Shown piece by piece: positions 8,224-17,385 of a stretch of DNA of 64,000 nucleotides. Each line of letters begins with the position of its first letter. The stretch's first letter is position 1. The notes under the pieces were generated by a model. That model saw only the letters and a list, made by a program, of their open reading frames with translations. It was not told the DNA's origin and did not search any database. Location of the stretch: assembly GCA_016182795.1 (NCBI GenBank), contig JACPFW010000029.1, positions 47,631 through 111,630 on the forward strand, in the 5' to 3' direction. This DNA is from Gemmatimonadota bacterium. Its GTDB lineage: Bacteria > Gemmatimonadota > Gemmatimonadetes > Gemmatimonadales > Gemmatimonadaceae. The translations under genes were made by a program, and so were the position numbers.

Positions 8224-9696
8224 ATGGCTGACGACAAGAAGCTGACCACCCGCGCCGAGGACTTCAGCGCGTGGTACAACGAACTGGTGCTGCGTTCCGA
8301 GCTGGCCGATTACTCGCCGGTCAAGGGATCGATGGTGATCCGGCCGAATGGGTATGGCATCTGGGAGCGCATGCAGCGCGCCCTGGACGACATGTTCAAG
8401 GAGACCGGGCACCAGAACGCCTACTTCCCCCTGTTCATCCCCGAGAGCTTCCTGAAAAAGGAGGCCCAGCACGTGGAGGGGTTCGCCCCCGAGTGCGCGG
8501 TGGTGACGCACGGCGGCGGCAAGGAGCTTGAGGAGCCGCTGGTGGTGCGGCCGACGTCGGAAACGATCATCTACCACATGTTCGCCAAGTGGACGCAGTC
8601 GTACCGCGACCTGCCCATCCTGATCAATCAGTGGGCGAACGTCGTGCGGTGGGAGATGCGGACGCGGCTGTTCTTGCGCACGCTGGAGTTCCTGTGGCAG
8701 GAGGGGCACACCGCGCACGCCACGCACGATGAGGCGGAAGAGGAGGCGGTGCGCATGCTCAATGTGTATCGCCGCTTCATGGAAGGGTGGATGGCGATGC
8801 CGGTGATCACGGGGCTCAAGAGTGAGAGCGAGAAGTTCGCTGGCGCCCTGCGCACGTACTCGTGCGAGGCGATGATGCAGGACAACAAGGCCCTGCAGGC
8901 CGGCACCTCGCACAATCTGGGGCAGAACTTCGCCAAGGCGTTCGAGCTGCAGTTCCAGGACGAGAAGGGGGAGATGGCCTTTGCGTGGAACACGTCGTGG
9001 GGCGTGAGCACGCGCATGGTCGGCGGCCTCGTGATGACGCACGGCGACGACAACGGCCTGCGGACGCCGCCGCGGCTGGCGCCCATCGAGATCGTCATCG
9101 TCCCGATCTGGAAGAATGACGACGAAAAGGCGCGGCTGACGGCGGCGGCGCTGAAGGTCAAGGACGAGCTCACGTCGTGGACGGGACGCGGCGCGACCGA
9201 CCGCCTGCGCGTGCACGTGGACCTGCGCGACGGCATGCGGTCGGGCGCCAAGTACTACGAGTGGGAGCTGCGCGGCGTCCCGCTGCGGTTCGAGCTGGGG
9301 CCCAAGGATCTCGACAAGCAGGCGGTGTTCGCGGCGCGGCGCGACACGCGCGAAAAGCAGAGCCTGCCGATGGACGGGCTGCCGGCCGCCGCCGCGGCGC
9401 TGCTGGAGCGCATTCAGCAGGACATGTTCGAGGCGGCGCGGGCCCGCCGCGAGGCGAACAGCGTGCGCGGGGAGATCTCGTACGCGCAGTTCCGCGAGTT
9501 GATGGAAGGGAAGGGCGGCTTTGTCTATGCTGGCTGGTGCGGCGATGCGGCCTGCGAAGCCAAGGTCAAGGAGGACACGAAGGCTACGATTCGCGTGATG
9601 CCGGATCCGGAGTTCCGGAGCCCGGTGGCACCGGCGACCTGCCTGTGCTGCGGGAAGCCCTCCATGGCCGAGGCGATATGGGCGCGAGCGTACTAG
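8224..9696 (+). CDS. proS: Proline--tRNA ligase (archaeal/eukaryotic-like, short form)
   Basis: Class II synthetase of the type without the bacterial editing insertion (about 490 aa), as in Thermus and archaea. Signatures: YSPVKGSMVIRPNGYGIWE, VVRPTSETIIYHMF, VVRWEMRTR, EFLWQEGHTAHAT, GTSHNLGQNFAKAF, and the C-terminal zinc-binding-like domain ending in AxY. The C-terminus contains the Cys cluster CGDAACEAK and CLCCGKP. It overlaps lysA by 19 nt, so translation is coupled. Confidence 0.95.
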   Translation: MADDKKLTTRAEDFSAWYNELVLRSELADYSPVKGSMVIRPNGYGIWERMQRALDDMFKETGHQNAYFPLFIPESFLKKEAQHVEGFAPECAVVTHGGGKELEEPLVVRPTSETIIYHMFAKWTQSYRDLPILINQWANVVRWEMRTRLFLRTLEFLWQEGHTAHATHDEAEEEAVRMLNVYRRFMEGWMAMPVITGLKSESEKFAGALRTYSCEAMMQDNKALQAGTSHNLGQNFAKAFELQFQDEKGEMAFAWNTSWGVSTRMVGGLVMTHGDDNGLRTPPRLAPIEIVIVPIWKNDDEKARLTAAALKVKDELTSWTGRGATDRLRVHVDLRDGMRSGAKYYEWELRGVPLRFELGPKDLDKQAVFAARRDTREKQSLPMDGLPAAAAALLERIQQDMFEAARARREANSVRGEISYAQFRELMEGKGGFVYAGWCGDAACEAKVKEDTKATIRVMPDPEFRSPVAPATCLCCGKPSMAEAIWARAY

Positions 9697-10958
9697 GGCG
9701 CCCGTACCAACGCCGCGACGGAACGCTGTGGTGCGAGGGCGTGGCGCTCGAGCGCCTCGCCGACGCGGTGGGCACGCCGGCGTATGTCTACAGCGCCAAT
9801 GCGCTGCGTGAGCGCTTCCGGGCGCTCGACGCGGCGCTGGCCGCGGTGCCGCACCGCATCCACTACTCGCTGAAGGCCAACAGCAGCCGCGGGTTGCTGC
9901 AGGTGCTGCGGGCCGAGGGATGCCGCGCCGATGTGGTGTCGGGCGGCGAGCTGATGCGCGCGCGACGCGCGGGGTTCGCCCCCGACGACATCATCTTTGG
10001 CGGAGTCGGAAAGCGGCGCGACGAGATTCGCGCGGCCATCGAGAGTCGCGTGCTGCTGCTCAATGTTGAATCGGCGGCGGAGCTGGACATCGCCATCGAG
10101 GAGGCGCAGTCGCTCGGGACGCGGGCGCGGATTGCGTTCCGCGTGAACCCGGAAGTGCACGTGGCCAACGCGCACGAGTTCATTGCCACCGGGTCGCGCG
10201 GGCACAAGTTCGGCATTCCGTGGGGCGAAGTACCGGCGCTCGCCGCGCGGGCGCTGGCGTCGCCGCACGTTGAGCTGTCGGGGCTCGACATGCATGTCGG
10301 GTCGCAGCTCACGAACCTCGAACCATATCGCGATGGCGTCGCGCGACTCGCGGCGCTGGCGCGCGAGCTGCAGCGGCAGGGAGCGCCGCTGCGCTTCTTT
10401 GATGCGGGCGGCGGTCTGCCGGCGCGATACGACGCCGAAGAGGCGCCCGACCTCGCGCTGTTCGCCGAGATCATCGTCCCCGTCGTCAACGATCTGGGGC
10501 TGGAACTGATCGTCGAGCCGGGGCGGTTCGTGGTCGCCGAGTCGTGCGTGCTGCTCACGCGCGTGCTGTATCGCAAGCCGAGCGGCGGCACCGATTTTGT
10601 GATCTGCGACGCCGGCATGTCGGAGCTGCTGCGTCCCTCGCACTACGACGCGTTCCATAAGGTCGAGGCGGTGCGGCCGCGAGGCGGCACGGCGACGGTG
10701 GACGTGGTGGGGCCGATCTGTGAGACGGGCGACTTCATTGCCCGCGACCGGCTGATGGACGATCCCGCGCCCGGCGACGTGCTAGCGGTCCATACCGCCG
10801 GCGCGTACGGTTACGTGATGGCGCTGACGTACAACACGCGACCGCGGGCTCCCGAAGTGCTCGTGGACGGATCGCGCTGGGCGGTGATCACTCGCCGCGA
10901 AACGCTGGATGACCTGGTCCGGCTCGAAGCCGAGACCGTTGAATGGGCGGAGGGCTAA
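9678..10958 (+). CDS. lysA: Diaminopimelate decarboxylase
   Basis: PLP-dependent fold-III enzyme making L-lysine from meso-diaminopimelate. The PLP lysine is K66 in HYSLKANSS. HVGSQL, the glycine-rich FFDAGGGLP (phosphate binding), EPGRFVV and CETGDF (substrate/dimer active site) are all present. 426 aa is typical. The ATG at 9678 lies inside the end of proS; the frame extends further upstream but those codons belong to proS. Confidence 0.94.
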   Translation: MGASVLGRPYQRRDGTLWCEGVALERLADAVGTPAYVYSANALRERFRALDAALAAVPHRIHYSLKANSSRGLLQVLRAEGCRADVVSGGELMRARRAGFAPDDIIFGGVGKRRDEIRAAIESRVLLLNVESAAELDIAIEEAQSLGTRARIAFRVNPEVHVANAHEFIATGSRGHKFGIPWGEVPALAARALASPHVELSGLDMHVGSQLTNLEPYRDGVARLAALARELQRQGAPLRFFDAGGGLPARYDAEEAPDLALFAEIIVPVVNDLGLELIVEPGRFVVAESCVLLTRVLYRKPSGGTDFVICDAGMSELLRPSHYDAFHKVEAVRPRGGTATVDVVGPICETGDFIARDRLMDDPAPGDVLAVHTAGAYGYVMALTYNTRPRAPEVLVDGSRWAVITRRETLDDLVRLEAETVEWAEG

Positions 10959-11467
10959 TGCGGATCGGACTCATCAGCGACACGCACGACCGCGTGCCAG
11001 CCATCGCGGCGCTGTTGCAGGAGTTCCAGGCCCGTGGTGTGGAGATGGTGCTGCATGCCGGCGACTTTTGCTCGCCGTTTGCGCTGCAGCCGTTCCTCGA
11101 CAACTCGGCGCCGATGGTCGGCGTCTTTGGGCGCAACGACGGCGACCGCGAAGGGCTGCGCGCGACGGCGGCGCAGTGCCTGGCGTGCGAGCTGTTTGAG
11201 GCGCCGCACTCCACGATGATCGGCGACCACAAGATCCTGCTCGTGCACGACCTCGCCGACGTGTCGGAGCGCTCGATGATGGCGCACGCGCTGGTCGTGC
11301 ACGGACATGAGCACAAGCAGGAGATGAAGTCGCGCGGTGACACGCTGATCGTGAATCCCGGCGAGGGATGCGGCTGGGTGCACGGATCGCCGTGCGCGGC
11401 GATCATCGACCTCGACAGCAAGCACGTAGAGTTCGTGAAACTCGACGCTGCCGAATGGAAGCGGTAA
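10958..11467 (+). CDS. YfcE/MJ0936-family metallophosphoesterase
   Basis: Small calcineurin-like phosphoesterase (169 aa) likely hydrolysing phosphodiesters; the natural substrate is unknown. Metal ligands are visible: D8 and H10 (SDTHDR), HAGDF, FGRND, a middle His (VHDLAD), HGHEHK and the closing NPGEGCG. The ATG at 10958 overlaps the lysA stop (TAATG) and is preceded by GGAGGG; the in-frame ATG at 10943 is less likely. It lies between lysA and guaA in an apparent operon. Confidence 0.87.
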   Translation: MRIGLISDTHDRVPAIAALLQEFQARGVEMVLHAGDFCSPFALQPFLDNSAPMVGVFGRNDGDREGLRATAAQCLACELFEAPHSTMIGDHKILLVHDLADVSERSMMAHALVVHGHEHKQEMKSRGDTLIVNPGEGCGWVHGSPCAAIIDLDSKHVEFVKLDAAEWKR

Positions 11468-11472
11468 GGGCC

Positions 11473-13011
11473 GTGTCGCGCATCCTCATTCTCGACTGCG
11501 GGTCGCAGTTCACCCAGCTCATTGCGCGCCGCGTGCGCGAAGCGCACGTCTACTGCGAGATTCATCCGCCCACGCGGTCGCTGGCGTGGATTCGCGAGTG
11601 GAATCCCTCGGGGATCATCCTGTCGGGCGGTCCGAGTTCGGTCACCGACGAGGGGGCGCCGTCGTTCGAGGCGGGCATTCTCGACCTCGCGCCGGTGCTG
11701 GGCGTCTGCTACGGCATGCAGTGGATTGCGCACGCGCAGGGCGGAGCGGTGGTGGGCGGCGGCGGGCGCGAATACGGCCGCGCCGAGGTGCAGGTGGTGG
11801 AGCCGGCGGGGTTGTTTGCGGGATTTGACGCCGGCGAGAAGACCACCGTGTGGATGAGCCACGGGGATCACGTGGAGGTGGCGCCGCCGGGGTTCGTGGT
11901 CACGGCGCGCAGCGACCGGGTGATCGCCGGATTCCGGCACGAGACCAAGCCGATTCACGCCATTCAGTTCCACTCGGAAGTGCATCATACGGTGCGCGGC
12001 GCGGAACTCATTCAGAACTTCCTGTTCGGCGTGTGCGGCTGTTCGCCTGACTGGACGCCGGGGCATTTCATCGACATCGAGGTCGAGAAGATCCGCGCGA
12101 TGGTGGGCGATAAGCACGTCATCTGCGGGCTCTCCGGCGGCGTTGACTCCTCTGTCGCGGCGGCGCTGGTGCACAAGGCGATCGGCGATCAGCTCACGTG
12201 CATCTTCGTTGACACTGGGATGCTGCGCCTCCACGAGCGCGAGCAGGTGGAGCGGCTGATGGGCCAGCACCTGGGCATCAAGCTGGTGACGGTCCGCGCG
12301 GAAGACCGATTCCTCGACGCGCTGGCCGGTGTGGACGAACCGGAGCAAAAGCGCCGGATCATCGGCCACACGTTCATCGATGTCTTCGAGGACGCCGCGG
12401 CGCGCGAGGGGAAAGGTGCGGCGTTCCTGGTGCAGGGGACGCTCTACCCCGACGTGATCGAGTCGGTGAGCGCCAAGGGCGGACCGAGCGCGACCATCAA
12501 GACGCACCACAATGTCGGCGGCCTGAAGGCCGACATGACGTTCAAGCTGATCGAGCCGCTGCGTGAGCTGTTCAAGGACGAGGTGCGCAACGTTGGGCGC
12601 GAACTCGGCCTGCCCGAGGTGCTGGTCGGCCGGCATCCGTTCCCCGGGCCGGGCCTTGCCATTCGCGTGCTGGGCGCGCTGGAGAAGGGCGTGCTCGACA
12701 CGCTTCGCCAGGCCGATGCCATCTACCTCGAGGAGATCCGCGCCGCCGGGCTGTACGATGTCATCTGGCAGGCGTTCGCCGTCTTCCTGCCGGTGCGGTC
12801 GGTTGGCGTGATGGGCGACGGACGCACATACGAGCACGTGGTGGCCCTGCGGGCCGTGACCAGCACCGACGGCATGACGGCCGACTGGTTTGCGTTTCCG
12901 CCGGAGGTACTCGCCAGGATCTCGAGCCGCATCATCAACGAAGTGACGGGCGTGAACCGCGTCGTGTACGACGTCAGCTCCAAGCCGCCCGCGACCATCG
13001 AGTGGGAGTAG
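11473..13011 (+). CDS. guaA: GMP synthase (glutamine-hydrolysing)
   Basis: Converts XMP to GMP. The N-terminal class I glutamine amidotransferase has the nucleophile C79 (GVCYGMQ) and the His/Glu pair in [11 protein letters not shown]. The ATP-pyrophosphatase domain has the PP-loop GLSGGVDSS, and the C-terminal dimerisation domain includes KTHHNVGGL and the [12 protein letters not shown] signature. 512 aa from the GTG at 11473, which follows AAGGG; an ATG at 11455 inside the previous gene is an alternative start. The end lies 9 bp from the convergent EAL gene. Confidence 0.95.
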   Translation: MSRILILDCGSQFTQLIARRVREAHVYCEIHPPTRSLAWIREWNPSGIILSGGPSSVTDEGAPSFEAGILDLAPVLGVCYGMQWIAHAQGGAVVGGGGREYGRAEVQVVEPAGLFAGFDAGEKTTVWMSHGDHVEVAPPGFVVTARSDRVIAGFRHETKPIHAIQFHSEVHHTVRGAELIQNFLFGVCGCSPDWTPGHFIDIEVEKIRAMVGDKHVICGLSGGVDSSVAAALVHKAIGDQLTCIFVDTGMLRLHEREQVERLMGQHLGIKLVTVRAEDRFLDALAGVDEPEQKRRIIGHTFIDVFEDAAAREGKGAAFLVQGTLYPDVIESVSAKGGPSATIKTHHNVGGLKADMTFKLIEPLRELFKDEVRNVGRELGLPEVLVGRHPFPGPGLAIRVLGALEKGVLDTLRQADAIYLEEIRAAGLYDVIWQAFAVFLPVRSVGVMGDGRTYEHVVALRAVTSTDGMTADWFAFPPEVLARISSRIINEVTGVNRVVYDVSSKPPATIEWE

Positions 13012-13020
13012 CGGCGGGCG

Positions 13021-14214
13021 TCAGCCCTCGAAGAGCTTCTTGCGACGATTGTCCCAACTGCCGACCCAGCCGGGGAGTTCGTCGGGCGCCATCGGCTTGC
13101 AGATGAAGTATCCCTGGGCGTGATCGCACTTGTCGAGGCGCATGGCAGCCCAGTCGGCGCCGTCTTCCACGCCCTCGGCGACCGTGCGCATGCCGATGCG
13201 GCGCGCCAGGTCGAGGCTCGAGTTCACGATGGCGCCGAGGATCGCGTTGCTGCTGGAGCCGTGCACAAACGACCCGTCGATCTTCACTTCGTTGAACGGA
13301 AGGTCGCGGAGCTGGGCGAGTGACGACGTGCCCGTGCCGAAATCGTCGATGGACATCGTGATGCGGCGTAGGCGCAGCCGGCTGACGGTGGCGAGCGCCG
13401 CGTCCGGGTTCTGCGCGAACCGCTGCTCGCTGACTTCGAGCACGAGGTTCTTGGGCGGAATCCCGCTGCGCTCGAGCTCCTCGAACACGTAATCGGCAAA
13501 GTCGGTGCGGCCGAGGTCGTCCATGGAGACGTTCACGGCGAGGAAGAGGTCGAGGCCCGCGTCGCGCCACGCATGCCCCTGCTTGAGGCAGGCACGGATC
13601 ATCGCGCGCGTGATGTCGCGAATCAGGCCGCGCTCCTCGGCCACGCCAATGAACTGGCTCGGCATCACCAGGCCGTCGGTGGGATGCTGCCAGCGCGCCA
13701 GCCCCTCGACGCCGACGAGCGCGCCGGTCGACAGCTCCACGATCGGCTGGAAGTACGGAATGAACTCGCCATGCAGCACCGCGCGCGCCACCTCCTCACC
13801 GGGATACTGCTTGGGGGCCGACGCCACCGAGGCCGGCGCTTCCCAACGCTCGAGCACTGCGCGCAGCTCCGTCGGCCAGACGGGCTTGGGCACGGAGCCA
13901 AGGATCTTGAGGTGCTGCGAGGCTCCGAACCGCGCGGCGGTCTCGATCAGCCGCTCGTCCTCGCCGCTGACAAGCACCACCGGGATTTCGGCGCGCCGTT
14001 CGGCGAGGAGTTTCAGGAAGGCGATGCCGTCCACGCCCGGCATGTTCAGGTCCAGCATGATGAGACCGATCGAGCGATTGGGCGCGTTGAGCGCGCTCAG
14101 CGCGGCTCCCGCTGAACTGCATCCGAGCAGCTGCTTGTACCCCAGTGAATTCAGGGTGCGTGCCAGCAGTTTGAGCTGAAGCGGATCGTCGTCGAGGAGC
14201 AGGATCTCGGTCAC
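13021..14214 (-). CDS. Response regulator with c-di-GMP phosphodiesterase (EAL) output domain
   Basis: Receiver domain (about residues 1-120) with acidic pocket D8-D9, phospho-acceptor D55 (MLDLNMPG) and K in VPKPV, fused to an EAL domain. The EAL motif itself reads EGLAR, but the other metal and catalytic residues are present: N in AVNVS, E in LVLEVSE, DD in DDFGTGTSSL, K in VKIDGSFV, E in VAEGVED and Q in QGYFICKP. It is therefore probably an active c-di-GMP hydrolase. GTG at 14214 fits the receiver start; the frame continues to 14334, but those codons look non-coding. No histidine kinase is adjacent. Confidence 0.86.
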   Translation of the reverse strand: MTEILLLDDDPLQLKLLARTLNSLGYKQLLGCSSAGAALSALNAPNRSIGLIMLDLNMPGVDGIAFLKLLAERRAEIPVVLVSGEDERLIETAARFGASQHLKILGSVPKPVWPTELRAVLERWEAPASVASAPKQYPGEEVARAVLHGEFIPYFQPIVELSTGALVGVEGLARWQHPTDGLVMPSQFIGVAEERGLIRDITRAMIRACLKQGHAWRDAGLDLFLAVNVSMDDLGRTDFADYVFEELERSGIPPKNLVLEVSEQRFAQNPDAALATVSRLRLRRITMSIDDFGTGTSSLAQLRDLPFNEVKIDGSFVHGSSSNAILGAIVNSSLDLARRIGMRTVAEGVEDGADWAAMRLDKCDHAQGYFICKPMAPDELPGWVGSWDNRRKKLFEG

Positions 14215-14389
14215 TGAATCATCCGGGGCAGTAGTCAAACCATCTACGGGCTCTCGGGTCTTGTGCCTCCTGTGCGCGGCACCGCGCACAGTGCCTGTAA
14301 GCATAGCCAAACGACGTCGTGGGCGCATCGGCACCGACTGCGCGCCGGCGCCTCCGGACGACGTCCGAGGATGTTATTCTGCGAGACCT

Positions 14390-15769
14390 ATGCGCTCCTC
14401 CCCAATGGCGTGGCCCACCGCGGCTGAATTGCACGAGATGCTCGGCATCGCCGCGCCGGTGGTGATCGTGCAGGTCGGGCTGCAGCTGATGGGGTTCGTG
14501 GACACCCTCATGGTCGGTCGTCTGTCCGCCGACGCGCTCGCCGGCGTGGCGCTCGGGAACTTCTACTTCTTCAACGTCGCCATCTTCGGCATGGGCATGC
14601 TGATGGCGATCGACCCCGTGGTATCACAGGCTATCGGGGCCGGCGACCTTGCTGGCGCGCGGCGCGGCGTGCAACGGGGCGTGCTGCTGGGCCTGCTGGT
14701 GAGCGTGGCGGTGGGCGCGACCTTCGCGGCGAGCGGTTCCGCGTTCCGGCTCCTGCAGCAGCCCGCCGCGGTGGTGCCGTTGGCACAGCACTATGTGGAG
14801 ATCAGCGCCGTCGGGCTGCCGCCGTTCTTCACGTTCGTGGTGCTCCGCCAGTCGTTGGCTGCGATGCTCAGCGTGCGCCCGGTGCTGCTCGCCGTGGTGG
14901 TGGCGAACGTCGTGAATGTGGCGGCCAACTGGGTGCTCATCTTCGGGCATTTCGGGGCGCGTCCAATGGGAGTGGTCGGCTCGGCGTGGTCGACGGTGCT
15001 GGCGCGCTGGGTGATGTGCGTCGCGCTGCTCGTGGCCGGGTGGCCGCAGCTGCGGCCGCACCTCACGGGGTCGTGGCGACTGGCGTTCCAGCCGCGGCCG
15101 CTGTGGAACACGGTCGTGCTCGGCGCCCCGATTGGCTTCCAGTGGTTCTTCGAGGCCGGGGCGTTCGCCCTCGCCACGCTGATGTTCGGTTGGCTCGGCA
15201 CGGTGCCGCTCGCCGGCCACGAAGTCGCGTTGAGCCTCGCCTCGCTGACGTTCATGGTTCCCGTCGGCTTTTCGGTGGCCGCGGCCGCGCTGGTGGGGCA
15301 GTCGGTGGGGCGGGGTGACATGGCCTCGGCACGGCGGCACGCCGTGGGCGCGTGGGTGCTCGGCGTTGGCTTCATGACGATGAGCGGGGCGGTGATGCTG
15401 CTGTTTCCCACGCCCATCGCGCGCTGGTTCACACAGGATCCGGCGGTGGTAGCCGTGGCGGCATCGCTCATCGCAATCGCCGGCGTCTTCCAGGTGTTCG
15501 ACGGCACGCAGGCGGTGGCCAGCGGTCTTGCGCGCGGGACGGGTGACACGAAGGTGCCGATGGTGCTGCACCTGCTGGGCTTCTGGGCGATTGGCGTGCC
15601 GCTGGCGGCCGTGCTCGGATTTCGCACCCCACTGCGCGGCGAAGGCATATGGTGGGGGCTGACCGCAGGGCTGGTCGTCGCGGCGCTGCTGCAGGCGTGG
15701 CGGGTCCACCGGCGCTTGCGACACGATATAGCGCGTGTCGTCGTGGAGCATCCTCGCGACGCGCGCTGA
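14390..15769 (+). CDS. MATE family multidrug efflux transporter
   Basis: Cation/drug antiporter of the inner membrane, NorM-like, with twelve predicted helices in two homologous halves (LGIAAPVVIVQVGLQ, QLMGFVDTLMVGRLS and, in the second half, GAPIGFQWFFEAGAFALA). 459 aa from the ATG at 14390; ATG 14405 is also possible. A TATTCT box ends nine bases before the ATG. Divergent from the EAL regulator, and convergent with the EIIA gene. The substrate cannot be deduced. Confidence 0.9.
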   Translation: MRSSPMAWPTAAELHEMLGIAAPVVIVQVGLQLMGFVDTLMVGRLSADALAGVALGNFYFFNVAIFGMGMLMAIDPVVSQAIGAGDLAGARRGVQRGVLLGLLVSVAVGATFAASGSAFRLLQQPAAVVPLAQHYVEISAVGLPPFFTFVVLRQSLAAMLSVRPVLLAVVVANVVNVAANWVLIFGHFGARPMGVVGSAWSTVLARWVMCVALLVAGWPQLRPHLTGSWRLAFQPRPLWNTVVLGAPIGFQWFFEAGAFALATLMFGWLGTVPLAGHEVALSLASLTFMVPVGFSVAAAALVGQSVGRGDMASARRHAVGAWVLGVGFMTMSGAVMLLFPTPIARWFTQDPAVVAVAASLIAIAGVFQVFDGTQAVASGLARGTGDTKVPMVLHLLGFWAIGVPLAAVLGFRTPLRGEGIWWGLTAGLVVAALLQAWRVHRRLRHDIARVVVEHPRDAR

Positions 15770-15782
15770 TCGCGACGCGAGG
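15752..15782. terminator. Inverted repeat between convergent MATE and EIIA genes
   Basis: A 12-bp stem with one A-A mismatch (15752-15763 with 15771-15782; arms CCTCGCGACGCG and CGCGACGCGAGG) and a 7-nt loop. It overlaps the 3' end of the MATE gene and lies just before the EIIA stop. No T-tract, so termination is only inferred from location. Confidence 0.35.
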
Positions 15783-15796
15783 GAGCGGGCGACGAG

Positions 15797-16249
15797 TTAG
15801 ATGCCCTTCTCGTCGAGCAGCTTCATGAACTCGACCGGCGTGTTGAGCGCCAGCAGTCGGTCCGGCAGATCGGGCTCCTTGGAGAACTGGGCGATCTTGC
15901 CCAGCACCGGGAGATACTGATTGGAGACTTCAAGCGGCGGCGCGACGATCAGGAAGAAGAAGTGCACCGGCTGGCCGTCCATCGCTTTGAAATCGATGCC
16001 GTCTTTCTTGCGGCCGAAGGCCACGCGGAGCTTGCTGACGACAAGCGAGCGGCAGTGCGGGATGGCGATGCCGCGGCCGATGCCGGTCGAGCCCAGGTTC
16101 TCGCGCCGCTTCAGCATCTTGAAGAGCATCTGCTCGTTCTTGTCGTCGAGACCGAGCAGGCCGATCAGTTCCTTGAGGACATCGTCCTTCGTGGTGCCTT
16201 CAAGGTTCAGTTGAACAGCTTCTTCAGAAAAGAATTCACGCAGTTCCAT
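15797..16249 (-). CDS. PTS EIIA (PtsN/fructose type) domain protein
   Basis: Single EIIA domain of the fructose/mannitol-Ntr family, 150 aa. The phosphorylatable His is H65 in IAIPHCRS, and the N-terminal EEAVQLNLEGTTKDDVL and PVHFFFLIVAPP are typical. Without EIIB/EIIC genes nearby, a regulatory PtsN-like role is more likely than sugar import. A well-formed promoter lies upstream (16289-16317). A second, more divergent EIIA-like protein is encoded at about 57.7 kb. Confidence 0.85.
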   Translation of the reverse strand: MELREFFSEEAVQLNLEGTTKDDVLKELIGLLGLDDKNEQMLFKMLKRRENLGSTGIGRGIAIPHCRSLVVSKLRVAFGRKKDGIDFKAMDGQPVHFFFLIVAPPLEVSNQYLPVLGKIAQFSKEPDLPDRLLALNTPVEFMKLLDEKGI

Positions 16250-16288
16250 GCGGTCCCCGGAAGCGCAGAGTGTATCGTTCTTGACGCG

Positions 16289-16317
16289 AAGCTAACCTCG
16301 GGGACAAGTGAAGTCAA
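16289..16317 (-). promoter_or_regulatory. Putative sigma-70-type promoter of the EIIA gene
   Basis: On the minus strand TTGACT (16312-16317), a 17-nt spacer and TAGCTT (16289-16294). The start codon is about 40 nt downstream, so this transcript would carry a normal leader. Confidence 0.5.
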
Positions 16318-16326
16318 ATCGTTTTG

Positions 16327-16362
16327 TTGCACGGACTTGGGCTTCCGGTTAAGTTGATCTAC
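16327..16362 (+). promoter_or_regulatory. Putative promoter of dusB, leaderless layout
   Basis: TTGCAC (16327-16332), exactly 17 nt, TAAGTT (16350-16355), then seven bases to the ATG at 16363. No Shine-Dalgarno sequence precedes the ATG. Confidence 0.5.
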
Positions 16363-17385
16363 ATGCCCCGTTTTCCCTTTCAGGTTTCTTCGGACGTCCC
16401 TGTCTTCCTGGCGCCGATGGCGGGGGTGTCGGAGTCCCCATTCCGACGCCTGTGCCGCCGCTTTGGCGCAGACGTGGTGGTGACGGAGTTCCTGTCTGCC
16501 GAGGGAATTCGGCGCGAGAATCAGGCGACCATTGGCAAGCTGGCCTTTGGCGCTGATGAGCGACCGATTGGCGTGCAGATCTTCGGGGGAGAGCCGGGGC
16601 CGATGGGTGAGGCGGCCCTCCTCGTCACCGACCTGTTTCAGCCCGACTACATCGACATCAACTTTGGCTGTCCGGTGAAGAAGGTGGTGCGGCGCAACGG
16701 CGGCTCGGGCTGCCTGCGCGACCTCGACCTGGTGCAGGCGGTGATTCGGGCGGTGATCGCCGGTACGCATCTGCCCGTCACGGTGAAGATCCGCAGCGGA
16801 TGGAGCGAGGACCTGCGCGATCCGGTGGGCATTGCGCTGCGCTGCCAGGACGCCGGCGCGCGCATGCTGGCGCTGCACGCGCGCACGCGCACGCAGATGT
16901 ACAGCGGGAGCGCGAACTGGGATGAGATTGCGCGCGTCGTGCAGGCGCTCGAGATCCCGGTGCTCGGCAACGGCGACATCAAGAATTCCGCCGACGCGCT
17001 GCGCATGTGGCAGCATACCGGGTGCGCGGGAGTCATGATTGGGCGCGGCGCGTTTGGTCAGCCGTGGATCTTCCGTGAGGCGCGCGCGCTGATCGACGGC
17101 ACGCCGGTTCCCGCGGCCCCCGATGTGCCGGGGCGATTCGCGGCCGCGCTTGAGCATGCGCGCATGGTGCAGGAGTATGAGGAGGATCCGGAGGGGGCGG
17201 CGATTGAGTTCCGGAAACACCTGGGCTGGTACGTGCGCGGCCTCCCCAACTCCGCGGCGCTGCGCCGCAAGCTGCACGCCGTCGAGTCGTTCGACGAAGT
17301 GGAGGGGATCTTCACGGATTACCTGGCGGGCGGTTGGATGCACGAAGACGAGCGAACGACCGATTCCGTAGAGCCGGCCGCATGA
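16363..17385 (+). CDS. dusB: tRNA-dihydrouridine synthase (DusB-like)
   Basis: Flavoenzyme reducing uridines in the tRNA D-loop. The TIM barrel shows FLAPMAGVSESPFR (N-terminal FMN site), the catalytic-loop signature INFGCPVKKV, TVKIRSGW, LALHARTRTQMYSG, GNGDIKN and the FMN phosphate-binding VMIGRGAFGQPWIF, followed by the helical tRNA-binding domain. 340 aa. The ATG at 16363 is chosen over the upstream TTG at 16324 because the N-terminal beta strand begins there and because of the promoter spacing. The stop overlaps larB (ATGA). Confidence 0.92.
   Translation: MPRFPFQVSSDVPVFLAPMAGVSESPFRRLCRRFGADVVVTEFLSAEGIRRENQATIGKLAFGADERPIGVQIFGGEPGPMGEAALLVTDLFQPDYIDINFGCPVKKVVRRNGGSGCLRDLDLVQAVIRAVIAGTHLPVTVKIRSGWSEDLRDPVGIALRCQDAGARMLALHARTRTQMYSGSANWDEIARVVQALEIPVLGNGDIKNSADALRMWQHTGCAGVMIGRGAFGQPWIFREARALIDGTPVPAAPDVPGRFAAALEHARMVQEYEEDPEGAAIEFRKHLGWYVRGLPNSAALRRKLHAVESFDEVEGIFTDYLAGGWMHEDERTTDSVEPAA

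Noticed and set aside
8680..8720. ProRS motif variation (RTLEF instead of RTREF)
   Set aside because: This position varies in short-type ProRS as far as I recall, and the other motif residues are intact.
13021..14214. Inactive EAL domain because the motif reads EGL
   Set aside because: The metal-binding Glu and all later catalytic residues are present; only the neighbouring Ala is changed.
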